Source of the DNA: Aquila chrysaetos chrysaetos
Lineage: Eukaryota; Chordata; Aves; Accipitriformes; Accipitridae
Direction: 5' to 3'
DNA: 64,000 nucleotides
NCBI RefSeq assembly: GCF_900496995.4
Contig: NC_044030.1
Location: 1 to 64,000 of the forward strand
Shown here: one piece after another, positions 35,910 to 46,547 of the stretch
How the letters are laid out: each line of letters begins with the position of its first letter
Numbering within the stretch: the stretch's first letter is position 1
Translations under genes and position numbers: made by a program
The notes under the pieces: generated by a model
Told to the model about the DNA's origin: nothing
Database searches by the model: none
The model's input: only the letters and a program-made list of their open reading frames with translations

Positions 35910-37640
35910 CTAATGTGTGAGGTGGAGTAGACATCTATCTGCGTTAGGGACAGCAGTGGTGGTGTAACTTATGAGAGGGTTTGTCAGTTGAGACGTGAGG
36001 ATACAGTACCAGTTTAGATAAAAATAATATACACAAGCGATCTGATGCAAGATACAACACAGAAGAGCACAAATCCAACAGCTGGAGTGAGAGCTAATGC
36101 CATTAAAACGTGCCATGACACATGCTCTGAGGTCTGGCAGCCAAGACCAGAGCAAAGACCAGTCTATCGGCAGAACTCTGAGCAGGGATTCTTCTTGGGC
36201 CACTTAGTGAAAGGTACAGACATGTTGCTGAATGATCTTGTTGAGGAATTTTTATGGCACCCCTTGAAGCGAATTAAACACGCTTCTGCTTAATTATGTA
36301 TAAAAAAATGAAGAATGCATTGGGCAGAGTCCTCCCACTGTGAGCTGTTCTACAAGGAATCTGGAAATATGTGCCACAAGCCCATTCCCTATATCCACTT
36401 GGACCAGCACCAGTCCTGTGAGCGGCTGCATGGGGCACCTCAGCCCGGCCTCGGGTCCGTTCTCCGGCCCAGCTCTGCTGCCCAAAGGTGGCCCCTGAGT
36501 GCTCCCATTCCAGGATGGCTACAAGACGATGCTGAGGGTGTTTCTTATCTCTTTCACCAAGGGAAACGTCACTCCTTTGCAGGCAAGTTAATTCTATCCC
36601 TGGCATCCCTGCTCCCAGCCAGGGTAACCCCTTCTGCAGGTAGGCTGCCTTGCCCTCCATGCCAGATCATTCCTCGGACAAGAATTAACCACTGCTGAGC
36701 AGTTACAATTTGTAATTTCCCCTTCATTATTCACATCACATTCAATTTCTTTAGATTTGTTAGCATAAAAACAACAGGTAGTATTTATTAACAGAGAACC
36801 ACCTCCCTAAGAGTCTATAAGATAGTCTAAGGCCCAGTGATTTGGATGGCCAATTGTGAGAGGAAATTAATCTCAGTCTGTAGATTCTTTAAAGGACCTA
36901 CGGTAGCATTTTGGGTAATTTCAAGTGTAGTGGAAATATTAACAATTGGTTGTTCTAACACAGCAAACCCCAGGTTTGGAAACAGTGCATGTACAAAGTT
37001 ATGAAATTTAATTTGTCCGGTCACTACGGGTTTGAACACTCCATGGTTACTATGTACACGGTATTGGGTGCGTTGAAAGTTAAATGTTAAATATTTAGAC
37101 CAAAATGCATAGGCATTAAGAAGTGCCATGGTACAAGTGCCTGCGTGCTGTGGTGGTAGGCTTATAGGCATCAGTGCTGCAAAGCCAGAACCACCCAGAT
37201 GATAAAATGCCCAGAGTCATTGTGATGTTGCAGAATGGACACCATGGATTAGAGAAACACTGAATTTCATTAAGCACTCTTGGCTTAAACAGATTGTCCA
37301 AATGGGTTTACAGTCCCTACAGCCAGATATGTTTTCTGGACCACCTGTGTCCTAATTATTGTTAGTACTCAGCCAACCATTAGTCAGCAGATTGCAGCCT
37401 GTAGAATTAGGTACAGTGAAATTACCATATCTTTGACAGTATTAACATTCTGTGTGAGATTCCAGAGTTCCAGACCATTAAAAACACCTTTGTTTGTACT
37501 TGCTGATTCATTATTACAGGTCCATGAGGTTTTTTGGTCAGAATCAATACAAGCTTGTTTCACTTCATGCCAAATTGTCAGTCAGTATGATGAACAAAAT
37601 ATGAGCAAAATCCAGGGAAGATAATCTGAGTTTCCAGTTG
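35910..37640 (-). pseudogene. env: ERV-D env remnants
   Basis: Minus-strand env pieces in order. Near 37440-37600 is a surface-subunit segment (TCNNESASTNKGVFNG, then ELWNLTQNVNT). Positions 37171..36827 are open and include a heptad-like region (VNISTTLEITQNATVGPLKN). Near 36150-36060 is the membrane-proximal segment WSWLPDLR followed by a cysteine-rich hydrophobic stretch. Positions 36295-36700 interrupt it with sequence I do not recognise. The membrane-proximal motif resembles that of ERV-B, so a related family is likely. Not able to encode an intact envelope. Confidence 0.55.
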
Positions 37641-37759
37641 CTGATGTTGCAGTTAGGGTAACTTGAAAGAAAACACAAATCCACTTTATTCCTTTTGGAG
37701 AATAGATAATTTGGATGTCCGTTGCTCAGAAATGAGATATTTGTCACTCCGATGGCCGA

Positions 37760-38640
37760 GCACTTTCCACGTGGCGTTTGTAATACACGAGGGAGGGGTC
37801 ACGGTTAAGTGGGCGGGGCCTTGGGGGCGGGCGTGAGTGTAGGGCGTGAGACCCCGAGGGGAGGGGCTGTCTGGGGCCTTGCAGTGCATGGGGAGTGGGC
37901 GGGGCCTGGTGGGACGGGGGCGGGGCTTGCCTCAGCCACGGCAGCTGGGGAGGGATAGGTGGTGTGTTGGGAGGCGTGGCCGTCCTGGAGGGGGCGTGGT
38001 TTTGCGGTTGAGGGCGGGGCTTCCTCACTTAGGGCCGTGAGGGATGGGGGCGGGGCTTCGCCTGGGGACGGCGGGGAGGAGGGGGAGGCCGCCATCTTGG
38101 GAGGGGGTGCGGGCGGGCGGGCAGAGGCAGGCGGGAAGGGGCGAGGCCTGGGGCTCTCACACCTCTCCTCACAGGTGTAGGTGGCTCCAGGCGATGGCTG
38201 AACAATGGGGCTATTGGGCAGGGCTGGTGGAGGCTATCGCCTGCCAGAAAGTCTGCCCGCCCCGGCCCACGTCGTCGCGCTGGTCAGTGCACCCCCCACC
38301 GGGGGGTCCTGTCCCACAGCACGGCAGCGATGTCCCCGACGTACACCTACAAGCATAAGCTGGTGATGGAGCAGCGCTCACAGATGCTACGCCAGATGCG
38401 GCTTGCGCCGGCAGCATCCCATTGACATCATCATCGTTGACATCATCATCGCGTGATATCAGATGACGTCACATGGCATCACGTGACATCACACCTGGGA
38501 GAGGCAGGGACCCAGGGCTGCCGCATGCCCCCCCCCGGGTCCAGGGACACACACGCAGATACATACAACGTGCAGTGACAACGCGATGACGTGCTGTGGC
38601 AGGGGTGATGTCATGAGGCTTTACATCACTTCGCATGATA
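37760..38640. promoter_or_regulatory. CpG island with many GC boxes
   Basis: Dense GGGCGGGGC boxes in both orientations and a YY1-type GCCGCCATCTTG at 38089-38100. Flanked on both sides by retroviral and CR1 debris. Suggests an active promoter. Confidence 0.6.
38194..38428 (+). CDS. Possible small two-exon gene, unknown
   Basis: ATG at 38194 (MAEQWGYWAGLVEAIACQK) follows a good acceptor (CTCCTCACAG, ending near 38175). A donor CTG|GTCAGT near 38283 and acceptor CCCACAG near 38320 would join it to TYTYKHKLVMEQRSQMLRQM and a stop near 38426, giving about 65 residues. The second part has a charged, helix-like composition. The ~38-nt intron is very short and I recognise no family. It could equally be part of a longer gene or a chance frame in a CpG island. 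Confidence 0.3.
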
Positions 38641-38806
38641 CTTGGGGAGGGGGTGGGGACCTGGCGCTGCTGTGTGACCCCACCTCAGGTGGGGAGGTGG
38701 GACATGTCCCACGTACCATGGGGGTGGTACTGACACGCCATGACGTGCCACAGCAAGGGTGATGCGATCATAGAATGGTTTGGGTTGGAAGGGGCCTTGA
38801 AGACCA

Positions 38807-39000
38807 ACACTGTGGACCTGTAATAATGAATCAGCAATTACAAACAAAGGTGGTTTTAATGGTTTGGAACTCTGGAACGTCACACGGAATGTTAATACTT
38901 CAGATGTATTACAGAGGGGATGTATCATGTAATAATACAGATGTCATCTCAGGTATGTACATATCAGATGTATTACAGAGGGGATAGATGCATTATAGAG
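38807..39000 (+). mobile_element. ERV env fragment inside CR1
   Basis: 38810-38905 is a plus-strand copy of the surface-subunit segment found in minus orientation at 37440-37530 (AATAATGAATCAGCAA, GGTTTGGAACTCTGGAA). It is followed by a 22-bp tandem repeat with CAGATGTATTACAGAGGGGA. Confidence 0.75.
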
Positions 39001-39093
39001 GGAATCTTTCACTAGATCAGGTTGCTCAAAGACCCTTGCAACCTGACGTTGAACACTTCCAATGATGGGGCATCCACCACTTCTCCGGACAAC

Positions 39094-39738
39094 TGTCACG
39101 GTCCACTTGGTTCTGTCAAACTTACAGGACAACAAACTCTGCAAAGTAAACTTTATTTTGTGAGCTCATTAAGAAATACAACAAACAAACGTGACAAACA
39201 AGGCCTCAATCCCCTTTGCCCAGACTAGTCTATTACGTGAATTCACTCATTCACCACCCAAGCCATAAGGCTTCACAACTGACAACCTGTAACTCTTCAT
39301 TTGTGCACCTATGAGCAAAAATTAGTTTTCTGCCTAACAGTGAGAGTGTGCATCCTTCCTCCTCCATCACAGTGCGGGCATTCTCTGAATCTCACTAGGA
39401 AGCATGAAATCCTCAGCAGTCCAGCTGCTGTTGGATCTGCTTCAAATGGTTTTTTGGTAAGCTGATGTCTTATAGCTTCTATCTTGCGTGTTTTGTCTAT
39501 ACCACTTCTGTACATGAGCAGATTCTGACAAAACTGCCAGACAATCGATATGCGAAGATGATGGCTGTAGGAGACAGCCGGCTGTAGATGATAATGCATA
39601 ATGGTCCTTTAGCTCTTTCTGGCCAACTGTCCTGTGTACATGACGCTCTCATTTTGACCTAATGGTGCTGCTCCCAGCATACATCAGGCCTTAGCCTGAG
39701 CCATGTTAGCCAAAATCTGAGGAGGAGTTGAGTGTACA
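39094..39738 (-). mobile_element. LTR inserted in CR1
   Basis: Left end TGTCACGGTCCACTTGG, right end near GAGTTGAGTGTACA. Minus-strand poly(A) hexamer (TTTATT) near 39150. The CR1 reading resumes with CAACCTGTTCC; CAAC is present at both junctions. Confidence 0.75.
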
Positions 39739-40574
39739 AAGCAACCTGTTCCAGTGTCTCCCCACCCTCATTGTAAAACATTTCTTCCTTATGTCCAATC
39801 TAAAGCTACCCTATTTCAGTTAAAAACAGTTGTCCCCTGTCCTGTCACTACAGACCCTGGTAAAAAGTCTTGCTCCATCTTTCTTATAAGCCCCCCTTTG
39901 TATTTTGAAAGGATGTGATAAGGTCTTGCCAGAGCTTTCTCTTCTGCAGGCTGAACAACCCCAACTCTCTCAGCTTTTCCTCACAGGAGACGTGTTCCAG
40001 CCCTCGCATCATTTACGTGGCCTTCTCTGGACCTGCTCTAACAGGTCCACATCTTTCATTTGCTGGGGACCCCACAGCTGGATGCAGTACTCCAGGTGAA
40101 GCCTCACAAGAGCAGAGAGGGACAATCACCTCCCTTGACTTGCTCTCCATGCTTCTTTTTATGCAGCCCAGGATACGGTTGGCTTTCTGGGCTGCAAGCA
40201 TGCATTGCTGGCTCATCCCCCAGTATCCCCAAGTCCTTCTCCACAGGGCCCAGTCTGTACTGATACTGGGAATTGCTCCAACCCAGTTGCAGGACTTTGC
40301 ACTTGGCCTTGTTGAACTTCATGAGATTTGCATGGGCCCACTGCTCAAGCCTGTCAATGATATAAGCCCATATATGATACAAGATACAATACAGAGTAGA
40401 GTCCAAAAAATACTTAGAGCATTCCTACAGTCTAGTCGAACATCCAGATATAGTAAGTTATGGTTTCACAAAGCCCATTTGCAATGAGCAGTTAAAATAC
40501 AGATGTCATATAAAGCCTCCCATTCTCTTTGCCTAATGTGTTTACCACACTGATATGAACTTCTGCTCCATGGC

Positions 40575-40832
40575 CTCATGTTGCGCCAGGGGCGGTTTAG
40601 ATTGGATATTAGGAAAAATATCTTCACCAAAAGGGTTAACAAGCAATGGAACAGGCTGCCCAGGGAAGTGGTTGAGTCACCATCCTTGGAGGTATTTAAA
40701 AGATGTGTAGACATAGTGCTTAGGGACATGGCTTAGTGGTGGAGTTGGCAGTGTTAGGTTTACAGTTGGACTTGATGATCTTAAGGGTCTTTTCCAACTT
40801 AAATGATGCTATGATTCTATGATAATTACAAT
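40575..40832 (+). mobile_element. CR1 LINE 3' end
   Basis: GGTTTAGATTGGATATTAGG, GGCTGCCCAGGGAAGTGGTT and the terminal CTATGATTCTATGATAAT are diagnostic of a plus-strand CR1 tail. Confidence 0.92.
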
Positions 40833-41780
40833 GAAAAAGAATAGAAGGAACATGGCAGCATTGACGGAAAAAGGCCACATCTCATCAGCCTTTAAGAAAC
40901 AGATTTGGAGAGCTACAGTAATAGCATTTGAAATCCACTGTGACTTGCAGAAAGCAAACAAGTAACATTAGCTCTTCCAGTGCAAAATCCCTGGAGCATC
41001 AAATGCAAGTAGTAGCTGGCATACTCCAAGCAAACAAAAGACCACATTTCTTTTACAGGATTTTTTTTTTTTAATATACTTACAGAATAACCTACGGAAC
41101 TTCTTGTTGCAGGACTGCTGTTGATGATGAAAATGCCCGTAACTTCAAAACAAGTACACAAAGTCATGGGGGAAAAAAAAAAAATCCCTTGACGCCTACT
41201 TAATACAGATACAAGTCTGAGAAAATATAAGAGGAGTGTTGAAAATATTTGCTCTGCTCTTCCAGTCTTCCTTAGGCAATTTCTGTTTGCCACCACTATA
41301 GAAAAGATACTAGGCTTTATGGGCACTTATTCTAAAGCAGTCAGAGCCGTTCTTAGGCTCTTCAAAAAGTCAAAGCACTTTAAAAATGAAAACACTTGGA
41401 AACACGCAACATACAGCTCTCTTCTTATCACTTCGGCACCTCATGAGAGCAGGTGTATACTCACACAAAACCAGAACAATATGTTCCCAGTTTTAGGCTA
41501 CATCTTGCATGTTCATGGTATACACAATAATTGGAAGTTTATGTAGATAACCTGGTGATTTTTTAGATGAGTACATAGAGTATGTAAAATATATTCACTT
41601 TACATATATGTATACACACACACACACACATATATAAAAATTACTATTGAGACAGCATGTAAATGCTTGTCCCATCCCACTTGGTGGACTCAGGGGAGGT
41701 GATCTTTTCAATTGTCCATTGCCACACACCAGAGTCACGAGAATGACTCAGGAGGGACAGGGAAAATTTCAACACCTCGT
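40833..41780. other. AT-rich interval without recognised gene
   Basis: No coding, LTR or CR1 signal recognised. Contains a short (CA)n run at about 41610-41632. Confidence 0.4.
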
Positions 41781-41784
41781 TTCG

Positions 41785-42440
41785 CTCGGTGAATCCTAGG
41801 ACAGAAGTCACGACAATGGCTCAAATGGCCTAAATGCTCAAAATATGTTTTATTTAATGTTAACTTATAACACAAGTGTGGCTAAATTTGGCGTAGCAGA
41901 TATTTCAAATAAAAAACTTGAGAGCTAACAGCTGTAGCAAAATATTCCTAACAAGGTAGGAAAAAGAGAAGGGATAAGAGAAGGAGAGAGAAGAAAGAGA
42001 AAAAAGGAGAGGTAGGTATCACCACCCTTGGATCCAGTGAGGAAAGAGCCTCGGGAGTAACTGTCTGGATTCCTCAGGGGGGGTTGGTCTCCCCACCCCC
42101 CCTTTATACCCTCGTCCAAGAGCCCTTTGCGCATGCGTTGTGGGTTAAGACCTGTATGTGGATGTAAATTAATCTGCAACTTATAATGCATATTCACTTT
42201 ATATCCTAATTACACCTTGAAGAATTACATAAGGATTTGTATGCAAAACATGCTGGCATACTGAAGTATTCAGTGCATAACTGACAAAAGAGCGCTTAGC
42301 AATGAACATCGTCAGTATCCTGACTAGACAGGAGTCATCTTGCTTCATTCTGATGCCAGTATTGTGTAGGGAGGTATCATTTAGCAATGCTTATTGATTA
42401 TGAAATTAATATAATTTAAATATTAATTAATAATAAATAT
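41785..42440 (-). mobile_element. Probable solo LTR, minus orientation
   Basis: Reversed poly(A) signal (TTTTATTTAATG, ~41851), a purine-rich middle (AGAAAGAGAAAAAAGGAGAG) and reversed TATA box (CTTTATACC, ~42101) are spaced as in an LTR and resemble the elements at 45750-46540 and 60773-61433. Ends not resolved. Confidence 0.5.
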
Positions 42441-42880
42441 TAATTATTGCTTATGACATTGTCACAGTGGGGAAGCTTTTCTTTTTTGTGCAAGCAGCAC
42501 ATATTACATGCCATAAGAAAAAATTCATCACGTCAAAGATGTTGACTCTAAAGGCGAAATTCAGAATAACCAAGAGCGAGTACATATGAAATGTCCTTAG
42601 AAATCTGTGACACAGCAACTAATATAATTTTGTCTTCCTGACGTGTGAAATGCAAGCAGAAGCAATGCGATGCTGTAGCCTCAGCTTCTCAGCAAACACC
42701 TTCCATTTGGAATGTCACGAATGACAAGAGCTTCTTGTGTCCCAGGAAGTCCTGTTTTGCTTTATCGGGCTAATGGTATCTGCAGAGTGCTAGAAAAAGT
42801 CATGCCAGGCTTCGGGAGCGGAGGGGGACAACCAAGTTATATATTACTAGGACTCGTCTGAATGGTCTTTGTCGTGATGC
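42441..42880. other. AT-rich interval
   Basis: Nothing recognised. Confidence 0.3.
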
Positions 42881-43856
42881 ATTCAGACTTGGTTTAGGAG
42901 GGCTTTGTTTTCTGCCAGGAGGGATGCTGTTGGAAGCCCAAAGTGTGAAGTAGATGCCTGCCAGCTGGATGAGCGTGGGTCGCGTGTGGAGGGGAGGCAA
43001 CGCCGACGTAAGGACGTGTCAGCGAGGAGGAGAGAAGGGCTGGGCTGATGCACGGGAGGCACGAGAGAGGACACGGCTCCACCACGTGTGGAGGAGAGTC
43101 TGCGTGAACCCGATGACAGCCGGAGCAGAAACGCCGTTTGCAGCAAAGCAAGCGTACGGGGCAAAGTCACAGAGAGCGCGTGGGCGCGCCGGGGCATGGG
43201 GTGTGCTTTGGGGGGGGCGACTGGCAGCAGTCGCGGTGCGTGCCTCGGGCACTGGGCAGCCATGCCGAGGAGCAAGGTGTCCTCGGGGGAATCCCACGGG
43301 TGTACGGGCATCGGGAAGGACTGGTGCCGGCGTGTCAGGGAGGAGCCCGTCTGGAGCGCGTGCGCAGGCAGAGGATTTCGTGCAGCCACGGCACGCCGGC
43401 AAGAAGGGTGCGCTGCAGGGAAGGTGCGTGCCGGCGGAGGGTGTGCGCACAGTGATTTATATCTGTTTGTGTGTGCGTGCCGGCGCGCGCGCCTGTGTGC
43501 GCGTGAGGGGTGCACGGATCCGGGGACGGAGGCGGGGGGGGAGGCGCGTGGGTCCTTTCGTGTCGACGTGCACGCGTGTGCTGCGCGCTGCCAGCCTTGC
43601 GCGGATCCCTCGGGCGCATCGGGGTGGGCATGGGGTGCGGCGGGGTGTGAACGATCAAAAGTGGAGGTGCCTGCGGCTGTCCACCCGCCGTCCCGCATCG
43701 CCTTGCCCGGTCCCCAGCCCGCACCGTGCCGGCATCCACGGGGCCCCTGCTGCTGCCGGTACTGCCGCCGGGACCCGGTTGTTGGCTGCGGCGGTGGTTG
43801 GGTACGGGCCCTGCGAGGTGGTGCGGTGCCCGCCGGTGGCTTGCCCGGTGCCTGAG
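42880..43856. other. CpG-rich island without recognised gene
   Basis: About 1 kb of CpG-dense sequence with GTGCGTGCCGGCGCGCGCGC-type runs. Long frames occur on both strands, but none resembles a known protein and none has convincing splice structure. Could be a promoter or exon of an unrecognised gene. Confidence 0.4.
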
Positions 43857-44735
43857 AATCATAGAATCATTTAGGTTGGAAAAGACCTTCAAGATCGTTG
43901 AGTCCAACCATCAACTGATGCAGGATGTTTTTCTGAGTACAACGGCCTTGCTGTTTCTTTGCCTGATTGTTGGCTGGTCAGTGGTGGATGGGGCTTCTGT
44001 ATGTTTCAAAATCTGTGAGAAATTGCTTTTGGATGGCCTTGCAGTTTCTGAAGAAGATAAGGACTTTAGCCCTCTTAGGTAACTTAGCTTGGAAGTATCC
44101 ATATGAATTACGTCAAAATGTAAGCATAGATAATAGAAGCACTAACGAGGATTCTTTAGGATAAGATGTATCAAACATGCAGAAGATCACAGTGCACAGA
44201 ATCATCTGAGAAGAGTCAAGTAGCGGACAAGTGGAGAAGATTATGGAAGACCACCAGAGGACTCCTGAAGACCACCAGAGACCTTCAATGCGCCTGCGTA
44301 AAGGACATTTGCATATGCTAATAGTTTCCCAGAAAATGAATGAATATGTATAACATTTCTCGGAAATCTAGTGAATGTGTATGTAGAACATGTAGTTAAC
44401 CTGCACAATTAGGCCTGACGGTGTGCACGATAGGTGGAGCAATCCCCCGTGCACCCAGCGCTGCAATAAAGAATGCCTGCTTTCTAAAACTCCAAAATCG
44501 AGTCTTAGTGAGTTTCTTTGGCCAGCTTTTTCGGTATCACAACCATGCCTTCTGAACCACGTTCTGAAGTGCCTTGTCTATGTGCTTTTTGAATACCTCC
44601 AGGGATGGTGACTCAACCACTTCCCTGGGCAGCCTGTTCCAATGCCTGACAACCCTTTCAGTAAAGAAATTTTTCCTAATATCCAACCCAAACCTCCCCT
44701 GCCGCAACTTGAGGCCATTTTCTCTTGTCCTAATG
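43857..44735 (-). mobile_element. CR1 LINE interrupted by solo LTR
   Basis: CR1 3' end at 43857-43915 (ATCATAGAATCATTTAGGTT) and continuation at 44540-44735 (CCTCCAGGGATGGTGACTCA, CTTGAGGCCATTTTCTCTTG). The two pieces are contiguous in CR1 once the LTR is removed. Its truncated 5' side abuts ERV-B gag. Confidence 0.92.
43916..44539 (+). mobile_element. Solo LTR (624 bp) with CAAC target duplication
   Basis: Begins TGATGCAGGATG and ends TTTTTCGGTATCA. CAAC flanks it at 43912-43915 and 44540-44543, a 4-bp duplication as in gammaretrovirus-like elements. AATAAA lies near 44465. It is the best reference copy for the related LTRs at 17800, 28391 and 29254. Confidence 0.9.
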
Positions 44736-45789
44736 AAGAAAAGGATGTGCAATTGATGGTTTCCCTGGGAAGAGGCCAGGACTATGTAATTGATAATAGG
44801 GAGAGAAGCAGCGAAGGAAGTGAAGGATTTAGTCCTATTGCAGGTAGAACTCAGGCACAGCAGAATCCGGTGATTCAGGCTCCAGGTGGTGGGGCCGGAT
44901 AGAATGCCTGTGTATGTGAAAGTCCCTTTTTCAACCTCAGATTTAATGAATTGGAAGGAGTCTGCTGGGTCATATTGAGAAAACCCAGAAAAAGTGTATT
45001 GGGTATTTCAAATGATAATTGAGAATCACAACCCAGATTGGAAGGATATACAGGTGTTACTTAATACTTTACTTCCCCCTGAGGAAAAGAGAATGGTGTT
45101 GGAAAAAGCCCAGGAAGAAAACATGAAATTGAATAAGAGAGACAGTCCAGACTGTTTTATGCCGACAGAAGAACCTGACTGGTATCCTAATTCAGGAGTG
45201 TGACAGTTAATGATTAAGCAGTATCAACAGATGATTCTATATCAAGTGAAACATGGAGCCTCCCAGACCCAAAAATCTTGCAAAGCTGTATCGGGTAGTG
45301 CAGGGTAAAGATGAGGACCCATCTGCTTTTTATGAAAGATTGTGTGAAATGGCTTGGAAATGGACTGATTTAGGTCCAGAGGATGAGGCTAACAAAGTAA
45401 CATTTACCACCTTGTTCGTGGGGCAGTCAGCAGCAGACTTAAAAAGGAAGCTGCAAAAGGTAGATGGTATGTCAGGAATGACAATATCTCAGTTGACTGA
45501 GATTGCTTATAAGGTGTATAATAAGACAGAAGAGCTAGAAAAAAAAGAAAAACAAAAGGAGAAACTAAAATATCAGAAGCAAAATGCTGCAATTTTGGCA
45601 GCCGCATTCACCCAAGCACAAACCTTCTTTCAGGGAAGAGGTTTTCCGAGAGGACGAGGGCATGACAGAGGACAGAGAGCAGGAAGAAATATAGGGAGTA
45701 GAATCCCTTTGCGGAAAGATCAGTGTGCAATTTGTAAGGAAAAGGTTATCACAACCCGGGCTGGACAGAACAGGGAGGGGTCGTGGTGA
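44736..45789 (+). pseudogene. gag: ERV-B gag, broken
   Basis: Capsid region from ~44990 (IIENHNPDWKDIQVLLN) with breaks near 44978 and 45203, then an open stretch 45253-45789 with LYRVVQGKDEDPSAFYERL, a lysine-rich coiled-coil segment and RGFPRGRGHDRGQRAGR. The nucleocapsid knuckle starts (DQCAICKEK) and is cut by the inserted element. Homologous to ERV-A gag. Confidence 0.85.
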
Positions 45790-46547
45790 ATTTGGAATTC
45801 CCTCAGGCTAAATTACGGGGAAACGACATCAAACAAACAGTTAAACATTTTATTCATGGCAGAAGCAAACTGAACTTGGAAGACATTAGCAATAGATGTT
45901 GGGGTTTCTCTCAACAGGAATTGGCGTGAACCTATCTCAGTAAACCGTGTAACCCGTGGTAACCATATACATCAGTTCAGGGAAGGAGAGTCCTCTCGTT
46001 GAGTCACGAGGTTCGGAGTGGACCCCCTTGCTTTCTAGACTCCTCCTCAGAAAAGGGCTTAGGGGTGGCTGGATCCACTCTTAGTCTCAGACTTGGTCAC
46101 TGGTTTTATGTCTTAAAGGGATGAGGTGTAGGGATTATGGAAAAGGAAAGAGGAAGAGTGAACAAGACAGAAAAAAAGGAAAAGAAAAGAGAAGGATTTC
46201 ACCGGTCCTGGGTCCAGCGTTGGTTCAGTCAGCCGAGGGGTCCAGTTCGGGTGGGCATGCACACGTGGGGCTTCAATTCCTGACCTTTTATCATCTCCTT
46301 GCCCATTCTTCAGGTGGGCACTTGAACTCATTAGGCTAATTAGGTGTCATGCACGGTTTGTGCTTTCAGAACCTTTGGGAAATGGGTCGGTGGGCTTGGG
46401 GGTCATTTGGGGAGTAAATTCCCCTTCCCTGCAGACATGACCATTGTTTGATCTTTGGCCATGCACGGTGAGCTGCCCTGCTCAGCGGATCAGAACAGCA
46501 TATCAGAACATGGAACTGCGCACCCTCCGGCATGCCCTTCTGGAACA
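45743..46547 (-). mobile_element. Probable LTR inserted into ERV-B gag-pro
   Basis: Replaces sequence that in ERV-C encodes the knuckle end and protease. Has reversed poly(A) (TTTTATTCATGG, ~45850), a purine-rich stretch (AAAAAAAGGAAAAGAAAAG) and the phrase GGTCCTGGGTCCAGCGTTGG, similar to GGTCCTGGTTCCAGCATTGG in the LTR at 60773-61433. Boundaries approximate. Confidence 0.6.

Larger units (their letters stand above)
38769..40362 (-). mobile_element. CR1 LINE, interrupted twice
   Basis: Minus-strand CR1 in three pieces: 3' end 38769-38806 (ATAGAATGGTTTGGGTTGGA), 39001-39093 (AGATCAGGTTGCTCAAAGAC) and 39739-40362 (CAACCTGTTCCAGTGTCTCC through the end of ORF2, GCAGGACTTTGCACTTGGCC). The first gap holds an env fragment, the second an LTR. 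Interruptions show the relative order of insertion. Confidence 0.88.

Noticed and set aside
43019-43907. Long arginine-rich frames on both strands
   Set aside because: CpG-dense composition gives overlapping frames in all phases; no family or splice support.
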